In this document: one piece after another, positions 27,035 to 36,329 of the stretch | Layout: the number at the start of each line of letters is the position of its first letter | Numbering within the stretch: position 1 is the first letter of the stretch | Assembly: GCF_013466985.1 (NCBI RefSeq) | Contig: NZ_CP059164.1 | Span: 815,001-879,000, forward strand | From: Nocardioides ungokensis | GTDB taxonomy: Bacteria > Actinomycetota > Actinomycetes > Propionibacteriales > Nocardioidaceae | Length of the DNA stretch: 64,000 bases | Direction: 5' to 3' | Notes under the pieces: generated by a model | What the model saw: the letters and a program-made list of their open reading frames with translations, nothing else | Database searches by the model: none | What the model was told of the DNA's origin: nothing | Position numbers and translations under genes: made by a program

Positions 27035-29974
27035 TCACACCAGCGCCGCCACCACGGTCGCGTACACCCGCTCGGCGTACACCGCCTGCTCGTCGGTGAT
27101 CCGGTCCGCGGCGAGCTGCTCGACGAGGTCGACCAGCTCGGGGAGCACCCAGCCCTCGGGCGGGTCGGGGACGATCCCGGCCCGCACGGCGGCGCGGAAG
27201 CGGATGTAGGTCGGGTGTGCGCGCACGTGGGTGGCCAGGGTGGCGCGGGCGGCGAGGATCTTCCGGGCGTTGTAGCGGCCGAGGTCGCGGTAGGCGACGA
27301 ACTGCGCGGCGTGGAAGAACTGGTCGATGGTGCTGACCCGCGGGAAGGTCGGGTCCACCTCGCGGTAGGCCAGGAGCTGCGGCGGCATGTCCTGGGTGAG
27401 CGCGGGCTTGGAGTACCACAGCAGGCTGATCCGCTCGTCGTTCCCGTCGGTGCGCCGGACCAGCCCGAGGTTCACCGACCGCGGTGAGTAGTCGTGGCCG
27501 GGCGAGGGGTCGCGGTCGGCCCGCAGCACGTCGAGGTTGAGCGCGATGCTGGCCGCGCACTCGAGCTGGGCGAGGTCGACGGCCCGTGAGATCGACGTGG
27601 CGAGGTTGCCGGGCCCGGAGTCGGCGTCCACGCAGACGATCTCGCGGTGGTGGCTGGTCCGCAGCAGCTCGACCAGCGCGGTGTTCTCCCAGTGCCCGCC
27701 GTCGGTGACGTAGAGGTAGAGGTCGCTGGGGTCGTGGAAGCCGACGAACTCCTTGAGCAGGTAGCCGAGCCCCGGTCGCGGCAGCGGCCTGCCCTGCGCG
27801 GCGAGCGTCGCGGCCCAGCGCGGGTTGGGGATCCACGCGCCGAGCCGGATGTTGGCGAACGCCAGCAGCATGCTGATCGGCCCCAGCCGGAAGCGTCCCA
27901 TCGCCGGCGACACCGCCGCTCCCGACAGCCCGACCGCCATCATCGTCGTGAGCCGCGGGCTGAGCCGGGGCCGCAGGGTCGCCATCGCCTCGGCCGAGCA
28001 CTCGTAGCGCTGCCAGAGCCCGTCCTCCTCCAGCGGCGCGAAGAGCCGGACCGCCTCCGGCGAGAAGGTCACGCTCAGGGCGGGCACGCCGTAGTGGGTG
28101 CGTACGCCGCGGCCGGTCACCGTGGCCGAGGCGCAGATGGTGAGCGGGGTGCCGTTCGGGCGGCCGGGGCCGCGCACCGGGAGCGACGCCAGGGTCGGTT
28201 CCACCCGCTCCCCGGGCGCGGCGACGTCGTTGTTGACGTAGGCCCGGGCCCGCACGCCGGTCGCGCCGCCGGTGCGGTAGGTGGCGAACGCCGAGCGCAG
28301 CTTGCCGCGGTAGAAGCCCGCGAGCGACCAGAACTCGATCGTGCCGCCGAGGTGCACCACCAGCAGGGCGAGGACGACCACGGCCAGCAGCACCCGGTCG
28401 CGCTCGCTCGGCGCCACCACCATGCCGCCGAGCGCCCACCGGCACAGGAAGAAGAGCAGCAGCGTCGCGAAGAGCACCCCGCCCAGCACCGGCGCGACCT
28501 TCGCCAGCGGCTTGCGCAGGGTCCGCAGCACCGCCGAGATCGAGCCGAGCGAGCCGGCCACGGCGACCGCCGAGGTGAACAGGTCGTGGGCCGCGACCGG
28601 CCGCCAGACCAGCTCGACGAGCAGCGGCACCACCGCCATGAAGGCCAGCAGCGCGAGGCCGACCGCGAGGCCGCCGTACCCCAGGAGCTTGGGGACCAGC
28701 AGCCAGGCCGGCGGCACGGTCGCGCCGGAGGCGTCGCTGAACTTGCTCGCCAGCACCCACACGAGCACGAACGCCAGCCCGGCGGCCAGCCACACCAGGA
28801 TCGGCCCGACCTCCCGGGGTCCGGGCGACAGGCAGGTGTGGTCGAGCTCGAAGGCCAGGTGCCGGTCGCTCCGCCAGCCCTTGCAGGTCAGCCCGAAGTA
28901 CCAGCGGTAGAACCAGCCCAGCAGCCGCCCGGCCACCCACAGCATCCCGAGGAAGACCAGCGCGTTGGCGAGCATCCCGGTCAGCACCGTGGCGACGGCC
29001 GCGGGCAGCCGCTGCGCACGCGCGCTCTCGGCCGGCTCCGAGGTCGGCGCCACCGAGTCGTCGCCGCTGCCGCGCGGGGCGTTGGACAACAGGTAGCCGA
29101 GGTTGTCGCGCAGGTGGCGCTCCTCGGGTCCGGGCTGGATCCCGGCCAACGCCCACGGCCGGGGCGCGGACTCCTCGCCCGCCGGGGCCAGGGTCCGGGC
29201 CAGGCTCCAGGCGCCGGTCATGTAGGAGCCGCCGGAGACCGAGGTGACGTGGTCGGCCTTGTCCCAGCCGCGCGAGCCGTTGCGCTCGAGCGCCTGCAGC
29301 GCACCGAGGCTGATCGAGGCCGCCCGGATCCCGCCGCCGGAGAACGCCAGCCCCAGCCCGCTCTCGTCCATGGTCCGCTCGGCGGGTGCGGCCGCCTCGC
29401 TGTCGGCGGTGCGCAGCACCGCGCGCACCGACGGGCGCAGCCCCAGCGAGAGCACGCCGCCGAGGGAGTACGCCGCGACCAGCAGCCCGGCCAGCACGGC
29501 GGCCCACCCGGCGGCGGCGGCCAGCCGCCACCCCGAGGACCAGGGGTCGAGGCCGCCCATCCCGTTGCTTGCCAGCTGGAGGACCGCGACAGCGGCCAGG
29601 CCCACCACCCCGGCGCCGAGGGCGACGAGGGCCAGGGGTGTCGCCAGGCGGCGGGTGGACACGGTCCGGTAGCTGCGGCCGGTCCACAGCGCCAGGAGCG
29701 CCAGCAGGGGGCTCCAGCAGACGACGACCAGCAGCAGCCCGCGCAGCGCCGCGGCGACGGCGGAGGTCCCGTAGGCGTCCGACCAGACCTGCCCGACCAC
29801 CGGGCTGCCGGACAGGACGAGGCCGGCCGTGCCGGGGCCGTTGGTGGGTTCGTCGAGGACGGCCAGCGTCGTCCCCCAGGCGCCCAGGCCGAGCAGCACG
29901 ACCACGGCGACCGCACCGACCAGCCGGCCGGGGGCGGTGCCCAGCCACCGGGCCGTTGCGTCCATCCCCGCCAC
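27035..29974 (-). CDS. Large membrane patatin-like acyl hydrolase
   Basis: 979 aa from GTG 29974 (GGGAGGG 3 nt upstream; ATG 29965 is an alternative). Four hydrophobic segments at about 18-40, 72-98, 112-135 and 152-178 precede the first catalytic part: oxyanion loop 'LAFSGGGIRAASISLGALQ' (about 209-227) and nucleophile Ser247 in 'SVSGGSYMTG'. About 75 residues later five or six more membrane segments follow. The catalytic Asp comes only near residue 760 in 'YVTDGGHWENTALVELL'. So a membrane domain is inserted inside a patatin/cPLA2-type Ser-Asp dyad fold. Probable membrane-lipid hydrolase; substrate unknown. Isolated from its neighbours by short gaps. Confidence 0.8.
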   Translation of the reverse strand: MAGMDATARWLGTAPGRLVGAVAVVVLLGLGAWGTTLAVLDEPTNGPGTAGLVLSGSPVVGQVWSDAYGTSAVAAALRGLLLVVVCWSPLLALLALWTGRSYRTVSTRRLATPLALVALGAGVVGLAAVAVLQLASNGMGGLDPWSSGWRLAAAAGWAAVLAGLLVAAYSLGGVLSLGLRPSVRAVLRTADSEAAAPAERTMDESGLGLAFSGGGIRAASISLGALQALERNGSRGWDKADHVTSVSGGSYMTGAWSLARTLAPAGEESAPRPWALAGIQPGPEERHLRDNLGYLLSNAPRGSGDDSVAPTSEPAESARAQRLPAAVATVLTGMLANALVFLGMLWVAGRLLGWFYRWYFGLTCKGWRSDRHLAFELDHTCLSPGPREVGPILVWLAAGLAFVLVWVLASKFSDASGATVPPAWLLVPKLLGYGGLAVGLALLAFMAVVPLLVELVWRPVAAHDLFTSAVAVAGSLGSISAVLRTLRKPLAKVAPVLGGVLFATLLLFFLCRWALGGMVVAPSERDRVLLAVVVLALLVVHLGGTIEFWSLAGFYRGKLRSAFATYRTGGATGVRARAYVNNDVAAPGERVEPTLASLPVRGPGRPNGTPLTICASATVTGRGVRTHYGVPALSVTFSPEAVRLFAPLEEDGLWQRYECSAEAMATLRPRLSPRLTTMMAVGLSGAAVSPAMGRFRLGPISMLLAFANIRLGAWIPNPRWAATLAAQGRPLPRPGLGYLLKEFVGFHDPSDLYLYVTDGGHWENTALVELLRTSHHREIVCVDADSGPGNLATSISRAVDLAQLECAASIALNLDVLRADRDPSPGHDYSPRSVNLGLVRRTDGNDERISLLWYSKPALTQDMPPQLLAYREVDPTFPRVSTIDQFFHAAQFVAYRDLGRYNARKILAARATLATHVRAHPTYIRFRAAVRAGIVPDPPEGWVLPELVDLVEQLAADRITDEQAVYAERVYATVVAALV

Positions 29975-30052
29975 CGCCCTCCCGCGTCCGCCCGATCGAC
30001 ATTCCAGTGTGGCGGCGGGGTCACGTGGTGCCCATGACCCACATGGGGGATC

Positions 30053-30697
30053 TCAGGCTGGGCCCTCCCAGGCCGTCAGGTCGATGACCACGTCGGCCCG
30101 CGACCGGGCCGCGTCCACGAGTGCCGCGTTGGGTCCGTCGACCCGGTCCACCCAGGCGCGGGCGTCGACCGGCGACTTGCCGAAGGCGACGTGCCGCTCG
30201 ACCAGCCGCGGCACCCGGACAGCATCGTCCGTGACGACGTGCCACACCGCGTCCAGGGCCGCGCGCACCGCCGACCACGGCGGCCCGTCCAGCAGCAGGT
30301 AGTTGCCCTCGGTCACCACCAGCTCGGCCTCCGGCGCGACGGGTACGGCGCCGGCCAGCGGCTGCTCGAGCTCCCGCTCGAAGGCCGGCGCCATCACCAC
30401 GTGGTCGGGGCGCTCGCGCAGGCGGCCGAGCAGCGCGGCGTACCCCCACCCGTCGAAGGTCTCCGGAGCTCCCTTGCGGTCCAGCAGGCCGCGGCGGGCC
30501 AGCTCGACGTCGGCGAGGTGGAAGCCGTCCATTGGCACCACCACCGCCCCGGCGGTCCGCGCGAGGTGCGTCGCCAGGGTCGACTTGCCGGCGCCGGGCG
30601 CGCCGGTGATCCCGAGCAGCACGCGACCGCCCGGGGCACGGTCCGGCAGCAGTCCGGGGAGCGCGCCGCCGTCGGCGGAGAGGCGTACGACGCGCAC
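30053..30697 (-). CDS. P-loop nucleoside/nucleotide-kinase-family protein
   Basis: 214 aa from GTG 30697, 5 nt after the stop of the flavoprotein gene, so cotranscribed with it. Walker A 'LGITGAPGAGKSTLATHLA' at 28-46. 'VVPMDGFHLADVELARRG' and 'VVTEGNYLLLDGPPWSAV' match the uridine-kinase/PanK-like family sometimes annotated as nucleoside/nucleotide kinase or FrcK-like. The substrate could be a nucleoside, pantothenate or a sugar. The coupling to a dimethylglycine-dehydrogenase-like enzyme gives no clear hint. Confidence 0.8.
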   Translation of the reverse strand: MRVVRLSADGGALPGLLPDRAPGGRVLLGITGAPGAGKSTLATHLARTAGAVVVPMDGFHLADVELARRGLLDRKGAPETFDGWGYAALLGRLRERPDHVVMAPAFERELEQPLAGAVPVAPEAELVVTEGNYLLLDGPPWSAVRAALDAVWHVVTDDAVRVPRLVERHVAFGKSPVDARAWVDRVDGPNAALVDAARSRADVVIDLTAWEGPA

Positions 30698-30702
30698 GCC
30701 GG

Positions 30703-33198
30703 TCAGGCGCGGACGCGCGCCGACGTCGGGTCGTACATCGGTCGCAGCGAGACCTCGATCGGGTGCCGGGTGCCGGCGACATCGACCTCCCAGGTGCCGG
30801 CGGCCAGCCAGTCGGCGGTCACCGGCTCTCCGCCGCCGGACACGAACGCCAGGCCGACGGCCGAGCCGAGGGTCCAGCCGTACGACGCCGCCCGGACGTA
30901 GCCGACCGGCACGCCGTCGCGGTGGACGACCTCGGCGTGGAACACAGCAGGCTCGGGGTCGAGCACCCGGAGCTGCACCAGTCGCTGGCCCATCCCGCCG
31001 GCCGCCGCGTTGGCCTCCTTGCGCGCGAGCACGGCGTCCCGCCCGACGAACCCGCCCGGCTTGTCCAGCGCCAGCGCGAAGCCGAGGCCGACCTCCAGCG
31101 GGCAGTCGGTGTTGTCGATGTCGTGGCCGAAGTCGCGGTAGGCCTTCTCCATCCGCAGCGAGGAGAGCGCCTTGAGCCCCACCGGCGCGAGGCCGTAGGG
31201 CCCGCCCGCGGCCTGCAGCGCGTCGTACACCTTCAGCCCGGCCTCGGCGGGCACGTAGAGCTCGTAGCCCAGCTCGCCGAGGTAGGTGATCCGCGCGCAC
31301 AGCACCCGCACCCCCGCCACCTCGATCCAGCGCGAGGTGCGGAAGCCGAAGGCCTCGGTCGACAGGTCCGCGTCGGTCAGGTCGGCGAGCAGGTCGCGCG
31401 AGCGCGGGCCCTGGAGGTTGAGCTGGGCGAAGTCGGCGGTGACGTCGGTGACCCGGACGTCCGCGTCCCCGACGTGGCGGCCCAGCCAGGCCAGGGCGTG
31501 CCCGTGCGCGGCGTCGGAGGCGACGACGAGGAAGTCGTCGGTCGCGAGCCTGGTCACCGTCAGGTCGGCCTCGATGTGGCCGTCCTCGTCGAGCCACTGC
31601 GTGTAGGTGATCGTCTCGTCGGCCTCGTTGACCGCCCCGGCCGAGACGCGGGCGAGCACCTCGCCGGCGTCGCTGCCCTGCACACGGAGCTTGGCCATGA
31701 AGCTCATGTCCATCAGGCCGACGCCCTCGCGGACGGTGCGGTGCTCGGCCTCCCACTGCGCGAACCACGGGGCCCGGCCCCAGGTGGGCTCGGCTGCGGG
31801 GGTGGTGCCCGGGCCGGCGAACCAGTCGGCGCCCTCCCATCCGGAGACCTCGCGCAGGTAGCCGCCCTGGTCGACCAGCCGCTCGTGCACGGGGGAGAGC
31901 AGCGCGTTGCGGGCGCTGCGCAGCTGCTTGCCGGGCGTGTGCGCGGCGTACACGGTGCCGAGGATCTCGGTGGTGCGGGCCGCCCGGTAGGCGTCGTCGG
32001 CCTGCCAGGGCCGGAAGCGGTCGACGTTGAAGCCGGTGACGTCCACGTCGGGGCGGCCGGTGGTGATCCAGTGCGCCATCACCCGGCCGAGCCCGCCGGC
32101 GGAGAGGATGCCGACGGAGTTCATGCCCGCGGCCACGAAGTAGTTGCGGATGCCGGGCGCCTCGCCGACCGCCGGCGCGAGGTCGGGCGTGAAGGACTCG
32201 GGGCCGCAGAAGAAGGTGCGCACCCCCACCTCGAGGGTGATCGGCACCCGCGCCATGGCCCGTTCCAGGAACGGCCCCATCCGGTCCCAGTCGGGCGGGA
32301 TCTTGCCGAAGGAGAAGTCCTTCGGGATGCCCTCGACCTGCCACGGCGCGGCCTGCGGCTCGAAGAGCCCGACCATCATGCCGCCGCCCTCCTCGCGGTA
32401 GTAGCCGTACGCCGCGGGGTCCTCGAAGACCGGAGCGTCGGGGTCGAGCCCCTCGATGGTGTCGGTGATCAGGTAGTAGTGCTCGGCCGCCTGGTTGGGG
32501 ATCACCAGCCCGTTGCGGGCACCCAGCTCGCGGGCCCACATGCCGGCGCAGTTGACGACGTACTCGCACACGACGTCGCCCTCGGTGGTGCTCACGCCGC
32601 GGACCTCGCCGCGGTCGGTGCGCACGTCGGTCACCGACACCCCCTCGACGATGCGTACGCCGAGCTGCCGGGCGCCCTTGGCGAGCGCCGTGGTGACGTC
32701 GACCGGGTTGACCCGCCCGTCGCCGGGCACGTGGAAGCCGGCCAGCAGGTCGTCGGTGCGCGCCCAGGGGAAGAGGTCGGCCATCTCCCGCGGGGAGATC
32801 TCCTCGACCTCGAGGCCCAGGTGGCGCTGGAAGGTGGCGACCCGGCGGTACTCCTCGAGCCGGTCCTTGTCGGCGGCGGCCTCGATCAGTCCCACCGGCT
32901 TGAACCCGGTGGCCTGCCCGGTCTCCTCCTCGAGGCGGGCGTAGAGCTCGCGGGAGTAGAGCCGTATCCCGGTCGAGGTCTCCGACGTCGAGCCGAAGCA
33001 GGTCATCAGGCCGGCCGCGTGCCAGGTGGTGCCGGAGGTGAGCCGGTCGCGCTCGAGGAGCACGACGTCGGTCCAGCCGGCGTGGGCGAGGTGGTAGGCG
33101 ATCGAGCATCCGATGACACCCCCGCCGATGATCACGACACGGGCACGCTCGGGGACTCGGCCCTCGGAGACGCTGCGCTCGGGGGAGGGGGTGTTCAC
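30703..33198 (-). CDS. FAD-dependent dimethylglycine/sarcosine dehydrogenase-like protein with GcvT domain
   Basis: 831 aa from GTG 33198. The N-terminal DAO-type FAD domain has 'VVIIGGGVIGCSIAYHL' (about 21-37), 'LTSGTTWHAAGLM' with the likely FAD-linking His region, and 'AGMNSVGILSAGGLGRVMAHW'. From about 430 a GcvT/aminomethyltransferase domain follows ('GLMDMSFMAKLRVQG', 'LNLQGPRSRDLL', 'YLGELGYELYVPAEAG', 'LRMEKAYRDFGHDI'). Such fusions oxidatively demethylate dimethylglycine or sarcosine and pass the one-carbon unit to tetrahydrofolate. The exact substrate among methylated glycines is not decided. Followed directly by the P-loop kinase gene. Confidence 0.87.
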   Translation of the reverse strand: MNTPSPERSVSEGRVPERARVVIIGGGVIGCSIAYHLAHAGWTDVVLLERDRLTSGTTWHAAGLMTCFGSTSETSTGIRLYSRELYARLEEETGQATGFKPVGLIEAAADKDRLEEYRRVATFQRHLGLEVEEISPREMADLFPWARTDDLLAGFHVPGDGRVNPVDVTTALAKGARQLGVRIVEGVSVTDVRTDRGEVRGVSTTEGDVVCEYVVNCAGMWARELGARNGLVIPNQAAEHYYLITDTIEGLDPDAPVFEDPAAYGYYREEGGGMMVGLFEPQAAPWQVEGIPKDFSFGKIPPDWDRMGPFLERAMARVPITLEVGVRTFFCGPESFTPDLAPAVGEAPGIRNYFVAAGMNSVGILSAGGLGRVMAHWITTGRPDVDVTGFNVDRFRPWQADDAYRAARTTEILGTVYAAHTPGKQLRSARNALLSPVHERLVDQGGYLREVSGWEGADWFAGPGTTPAAEPTWGRAPWFAQWEAEHRTVREGVGLMDMSFMAKLRVQGSDAGEVLARVSAGAVNEADETITYTQWLDEDGHIEADLTVTRLATDDFLVVASDAAHGHALAWLGRHVGDADVRVTDVTADFAQLNLQGPRSRDLLADLTDADLSTEAFGFRTSRWIEVAGVRVLCARITYLGELGYELYVPAEAGLKVYDALQAAGGPYGLAPVGLKALSSLRMEKAYRDFGHDIDNTDCPLEVGLGFALALDKPGGFVGRDAVLARKEANAAAGGMGQRLVQLRVLDPEPAVFHAEVVHRDGVPVGYVRAASYGWTLGSAVGLAFVSGGGEPVTADWLAAGTWEVDVAGTRHPIEVSLRPMYDPTSARVRA

Positions 33199-33317
33199 CG
33201 GTCCAACCTATCGTCGCGGGAATCGCCCCGCGCTCGTCCGCGTTGAGACATCACGGGAGTGGAGCGCGTCGCAAACGGCTCGCGCCCCCGGGCTCCCGCA
33301 CCTACCCTGAAGGGCAT

Positions 33318-34826
33318 ATGACGAACGCACGCGACTTCAACCTCGACGCCGAGCTGGACGCCACCGAGACCTGGGACGACAGCGACGACGGCTGGGAGTC
33401 CGGGTACGCCGACGACGCGACCGGCTCCTGGGCCAGCGAACCCGACCCCGAGGACGCCGAGGAGACCACCGGCGAGATGGACCTCGCCGAGCGGCACGCG
33501 CTGCGCCGCGTCGCCGGACTGCGCACCGACCTCGAGGACATCACCGAGGTCGAGTACCGCCAGCTCCGCCTCGAGCGCGTCGTGCTCGTCGGGGTGTGGA
33601 CCGAGGGGTCGGTCGAGGACGCCGAGAACTCCATGGCCGAGCTCGCGCTGCTCGCCGAGACCGCCGGCTCGGAGGTGCTCGACGCGATCTACCAGCGGCG
33701 GCAGAAGCCGGACCCGGCCACCTACATCGGCCGCGGCAAGGTCGACGGCCTGCGCGAGATCGTGCAGGCGACCGGCGCCGACACCGTGATCCTCGACGGC
33801 GAGCTGGCCCCCAGCCAGCTGCGCAACCTCGAGGACCGGCTCAAGGTCAAGGCAGTCGACCGGACCGCGCTGATCCTCGACATCTTCGCCCAGCACGCGA
33901 AGTCCAAGGAGGGCCAGGCCCAGGTCGAGCTGGCCCAGCTGAGCTACATGAAGCAGCGCCTGCGCGGCTGGGGTGGCAACTTGTCCCGCCAGGCCGGTGG
34001 CCGGGTGGCCGCGGGTGCCGGTATCGGTGGCCGTGGTCCCGGTGAGACCAAGATCGAGACCGACCGCCGGCGGATCAACACCAAGATCGCCAAGCTGCGC
34101 CGCGAGCTCAAGGAGATGAAGGGGACCCGCGACACCAAGCGCCAGGAGCGCCGTCGCAACCACATCCCCAGCGTCTCGATCGCGGGCTACACCAACGCCG
34201 GCAAGTCATCGCTGCTCAACCGGCTCACCGACGCCGGGGTGCTGGTCGAGAACGCACTGTTCGCGACCCTGGACCCCACCACGCGGCGTACGACCACCGC
34301 GGACGGCCGGGTCTTCACGATGAGCGACACGGTCGGCTTCGTGCGGCACCTGCCGCACCAGCTGGTCGAGGCGTTCCGCTCCACGCTGGAGGAGGTCGCC
34401 GACTCCGACCTGATCCTGCATGTGGTCGACGGCTCCCACCCCGACCCCGAGGGCCAGCTGGCCGCGGTGCGCGAGGTGTTCGCCGAGATCAAGGCCGACC
34501 AGGTCCCGGAGCTCGTCGTCATCAACAAGGCCGACGCCGCCGACCCGATGGTCCTGGCGCGGCTGCGCCAGCGTGAGCCCCACGCGGTCGTCGTCTCGGC
34601 GCGGACCGGCGAGGGCATCGCCGACGCGCTCGCGATCATCGAGAGCGAGCTGCCGCGGCCGGACGTGGAGTTCCACGCGCTGCTGCCCTACGAGCGGGGC
34701 GACCTGATCAACCGCCTCCACCAGCACGGCGAGATCGCCTCGATGGAGCACACCGGCGACGGCACGATCGTGCGCGGTCGCGCCAACGAGGACCTCGCGG
34801 GCGAGCTGGCGGCGTACGCCGTCTGA
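33318..34826 (+). CDS. hflX: GTPase HflX
   Basis: 502 aa. Ribosome-binding GTPase that rescues or splits stalled ribosomes under stress. The HflX N-domain is seen in 'QRRQKPDPATYIGRGKVDGL' and the Gly-rich 'QAGGRVAAGAGIGGRGPGE'. G motifs: 'GYTNAGKSSLLNRL' (about 289), 'DTVGFVRHLPHQLVEAF' (about 336), 'VVINKADAAD' (about 400). An acidic N-terminal extension of about 60 residues is typical of actinobacteria. Its place after miaA/dapF is conserved. A TACCCT element and GAAGGG precede the ATG. Confidence 0.97.
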   Translation: MTNARDFNLDAELDATETWDDSDDGWESGYADDATGSWASEPDPEDAEETTGEMDLAERHALRRVAGLRTDLEDITEVEYRQLRLERVVLVGVWTEGSVEDAENSMAELALLAETAGSEVLDAIYQRRQKPDPATYIGRGKVDGLREIVQATGADTVILDGELAPSQLRNLEDRLKVKAVDRTALILDIFAQHAKSKEGQAQVELAQLSYMKQRLRGWGGNLSRQAGGRVAAGAGIGGRGPGETKIETDRRRINTKIAKLRRELKEMKGTRDTKRQERRRNHIPSVSIAGYTNAGKSSLLNRLTDAGVLVENALFATLDPTTRRTTTADGRVFTMSDTVGFVRHLPHQLVEAFRSTLEEVADSDLILHVVDGSHPDPEGQLAAVREVFAEIKADQVPELVVINKADAADPMVLARLRQREPHAVVVSARTGEGIADALAIIESELPRPDVEFHALLPYERGDLINRLHQHGEIASMEHTGDGTIVRGRANEDLAGELAAYAV

Positions 34827-34845
34827 GGCTCCGCCGCCCGGCTCT

Positions 34846-34901
34846 CCCCGGACGTCAGGCGAATCGTGGCTCAGGCCCCACGATTCGGATGACGTCCGGG
34901 G
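34846..34901. terminator. Long bidirectional hairpin with GACGTC arms
   Basis: Outer arms CCCCGGACGTCA / TGACGTCCGGGG (12 bp) and inner arms CGAATCGTGG / CCACGATTCG (10 bp) lie between convergent hflX and the ferredoxin gene. The same 'GGACGTCA' core is used in the hairpin at 25528-25577. Confidence 0.8.
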
Positions 34902-34907
34902 TCCTCC

Positions 34908-35102
34908 TCACCGCGCCACCAGCCGCAGCGCGAGCCGGGGGCAGGCGCGTACGGCAGCGCGGGCGTCGGCGACCAGGTCGTCGGTGACCTCGCCGCCCAC
35001 GATCGGGTAGCCCCACTCGTCGAGCTCGACGAGCTCGGGCAGCAGCTCGTGGCAGAGCCCGCGGGCCTGGCAGCTGGGCCAGTCGACCCGCAGCCGGCTC
35101 AC
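34908..35102 (-). CDS. Small ferredoxin, 3Fe-4S type
   Basis: 64 aa from GTG 35102, overlapping the stop of the NuoF-like gene (GTGA). Cys11, Cys17 and Cys54 in 'PSCQARGLCHELLPELV' and 'AVRACPRLAL' form the C-x5-C...C-P pattern of single-cluster [3Fe-4S] actinobacterial ferredoxins. 'DEWGYPIVGG' is the usual middle. Last gene of the five-gene redox cluster and probably the direct electron partner of the NuoF-like protein. Many such ferredoxins serve P450s, but no P450 is in the window. Confidence 0.88.
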   Translation of the reverse strand: MSRLRVDWPSCQARGLCHELLPELVELDEWGYPIVGGEVTDDLVADARAAVRACPRLALRLVAR

Positions 35103-36329
35103 GAGGCCACCGCCGCGGACGCGTGGGTGCAGCCGCCGGCCGCGTGCTCGGCGACCTCGTGGGACAGCGTGGCCAGCAACGAGCGGACCAAACGGGCGGT
35201 GCCGTCCGGGTGGGCGCACGCCCCGCGGCCCCGCACCAGGGCGGCCAGCTCGCCGGCCCGCGCCGCGCCGCCCCAGCCGGTCGCGAGGTCGCGCACCGCG
35301 GCGGCCAGGGCCGGCAGTCCGTTGAGGCACGGCCCGCACCGTCCGGCGCTCTGGCCGGCGAGGAACGTCACGATGCGGCTGGTGAGCTCGACCGGGCAGG
35401 TGTCGGCGTCCGGGACGAGCAGGACGCCCGCACCGAGAGGGGTGCCGAGGGCGGCCAGCCCCGGCACCGAGACGCGGGCGCTGGCGAGGGTGGGCCAGGT
35501 GGCCCACGAGCCGTGGAAGCCGCCGACCAGCGCGGGCAGGCCGTGCGCGGCCTCGGGGAGCACGTCGCGCAGGCGGGTCCCGTAGGCCACCTCGCGGACG
35601 TGCGGGTCCTCACCGGGACTGGTCAGCGTCAGCAGAGCGGTCCCCGGCTCCGCGTCGGTGCCGTGCCGTCGGTAGGCGCCCTCCCCGCGCAGCACCAGCA
35701 GCCCGACATGGGCCCAGGTCTCGGCGTTCGACAGCAGGGTGGGGCGGCCGCGGAGGCCGTCGACCGCCTCCGGCGTCCAGGCGGTGACGGGCAGGTTGGG
35801 CCGCCCGGACAACAGCTCGATCACGGCGCGCGCCTGGCCAGCGACGAAGCGTGGGGCAGCGGTGTGCACGTGGACGGCGACGTCTCCGCCGCGCTCCTCG
35901 AGGGCCTGCCTGACGCTCAGGCGCACCCGCGGCCGCTCCCCGGTCACCACCAGGTGGAGCTCCCGGCTGCCGAGTGCGCGGGCCGCAGCGACGGCCCCGT
36001 CGAGCACCAGGTGCGGGCGGGCCAGGGCGAGGGCGCTGTCCTTGGCGCTGGCCGGCTCGCCCTCGCTGAGGTTGACCAAAACCACCGGGCGCCGGCGCCG
36101 CGAGGCGGCCTCGAGCTTGACGGCGAACGGGAACGCCGCCCCCCCGGCCGCGCAGGCCGACGCCGCGGACCAGCCGCAGCAGGTCCGGGAGACCGACGGC
36201 GGGGAGGTCGCCGTACTGCTGCCGGTGGGCCGCGAGGGACGGACCGTCGGCGACGCCCTCGAGCAGGGCCGGACCGGGGTGGATGCTGATGTCGTGGGGC
36301 ACGGGCACGGGGGAGGTGGGCCGCGTCAC
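35099..36329 (-). CDS. NuoF-like NADH-binding flavo-iron-sulfur protein, one frameshift
   Basis: GTG 36329 overlaps the upstream stop (GTGA). Restored 409 aa. 'GLRGRG' plus 'AAFPFAVKLEAA' matches the NADH/FMN loop of complex I NuoF; 'NLSEGEPASAKDSALALARP' matches its FMN motif. The iron-sulfur part is 'SAGRCGPCLNGL' with another Cys in 'RGRGACAHP'. The first of the four usual cluster Cys is replaced by Ala. The frame breaks in a run of seven C at 36139-36145 (one too many). A soluble electron-input module expected to move electrons between NAD(P)H or the ferredoxin and the membrane protein encoded just upstream. Not part of a complex I operon. Confidence 0.82.

Noticed and set aside
25809..30002. 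A 1397-codon open frame on the minus strand
   Set aside because: It runs across the AraC gene, the patatin gene in another frame and part of the TIGR03086-type gene. Low-complexity Arg/Gly/Ala translation typical of GC-rich shadow frames. Only its last part (26120 to about 25883) is real coding.
30053..33109. A 1018-codon minus-strand frame through the flavoprotein gene
   Set aside because: Out of frame with the flavoprotein over most of its length. Only its end is the P-loop kinase, which has its own GTG start at 30697.
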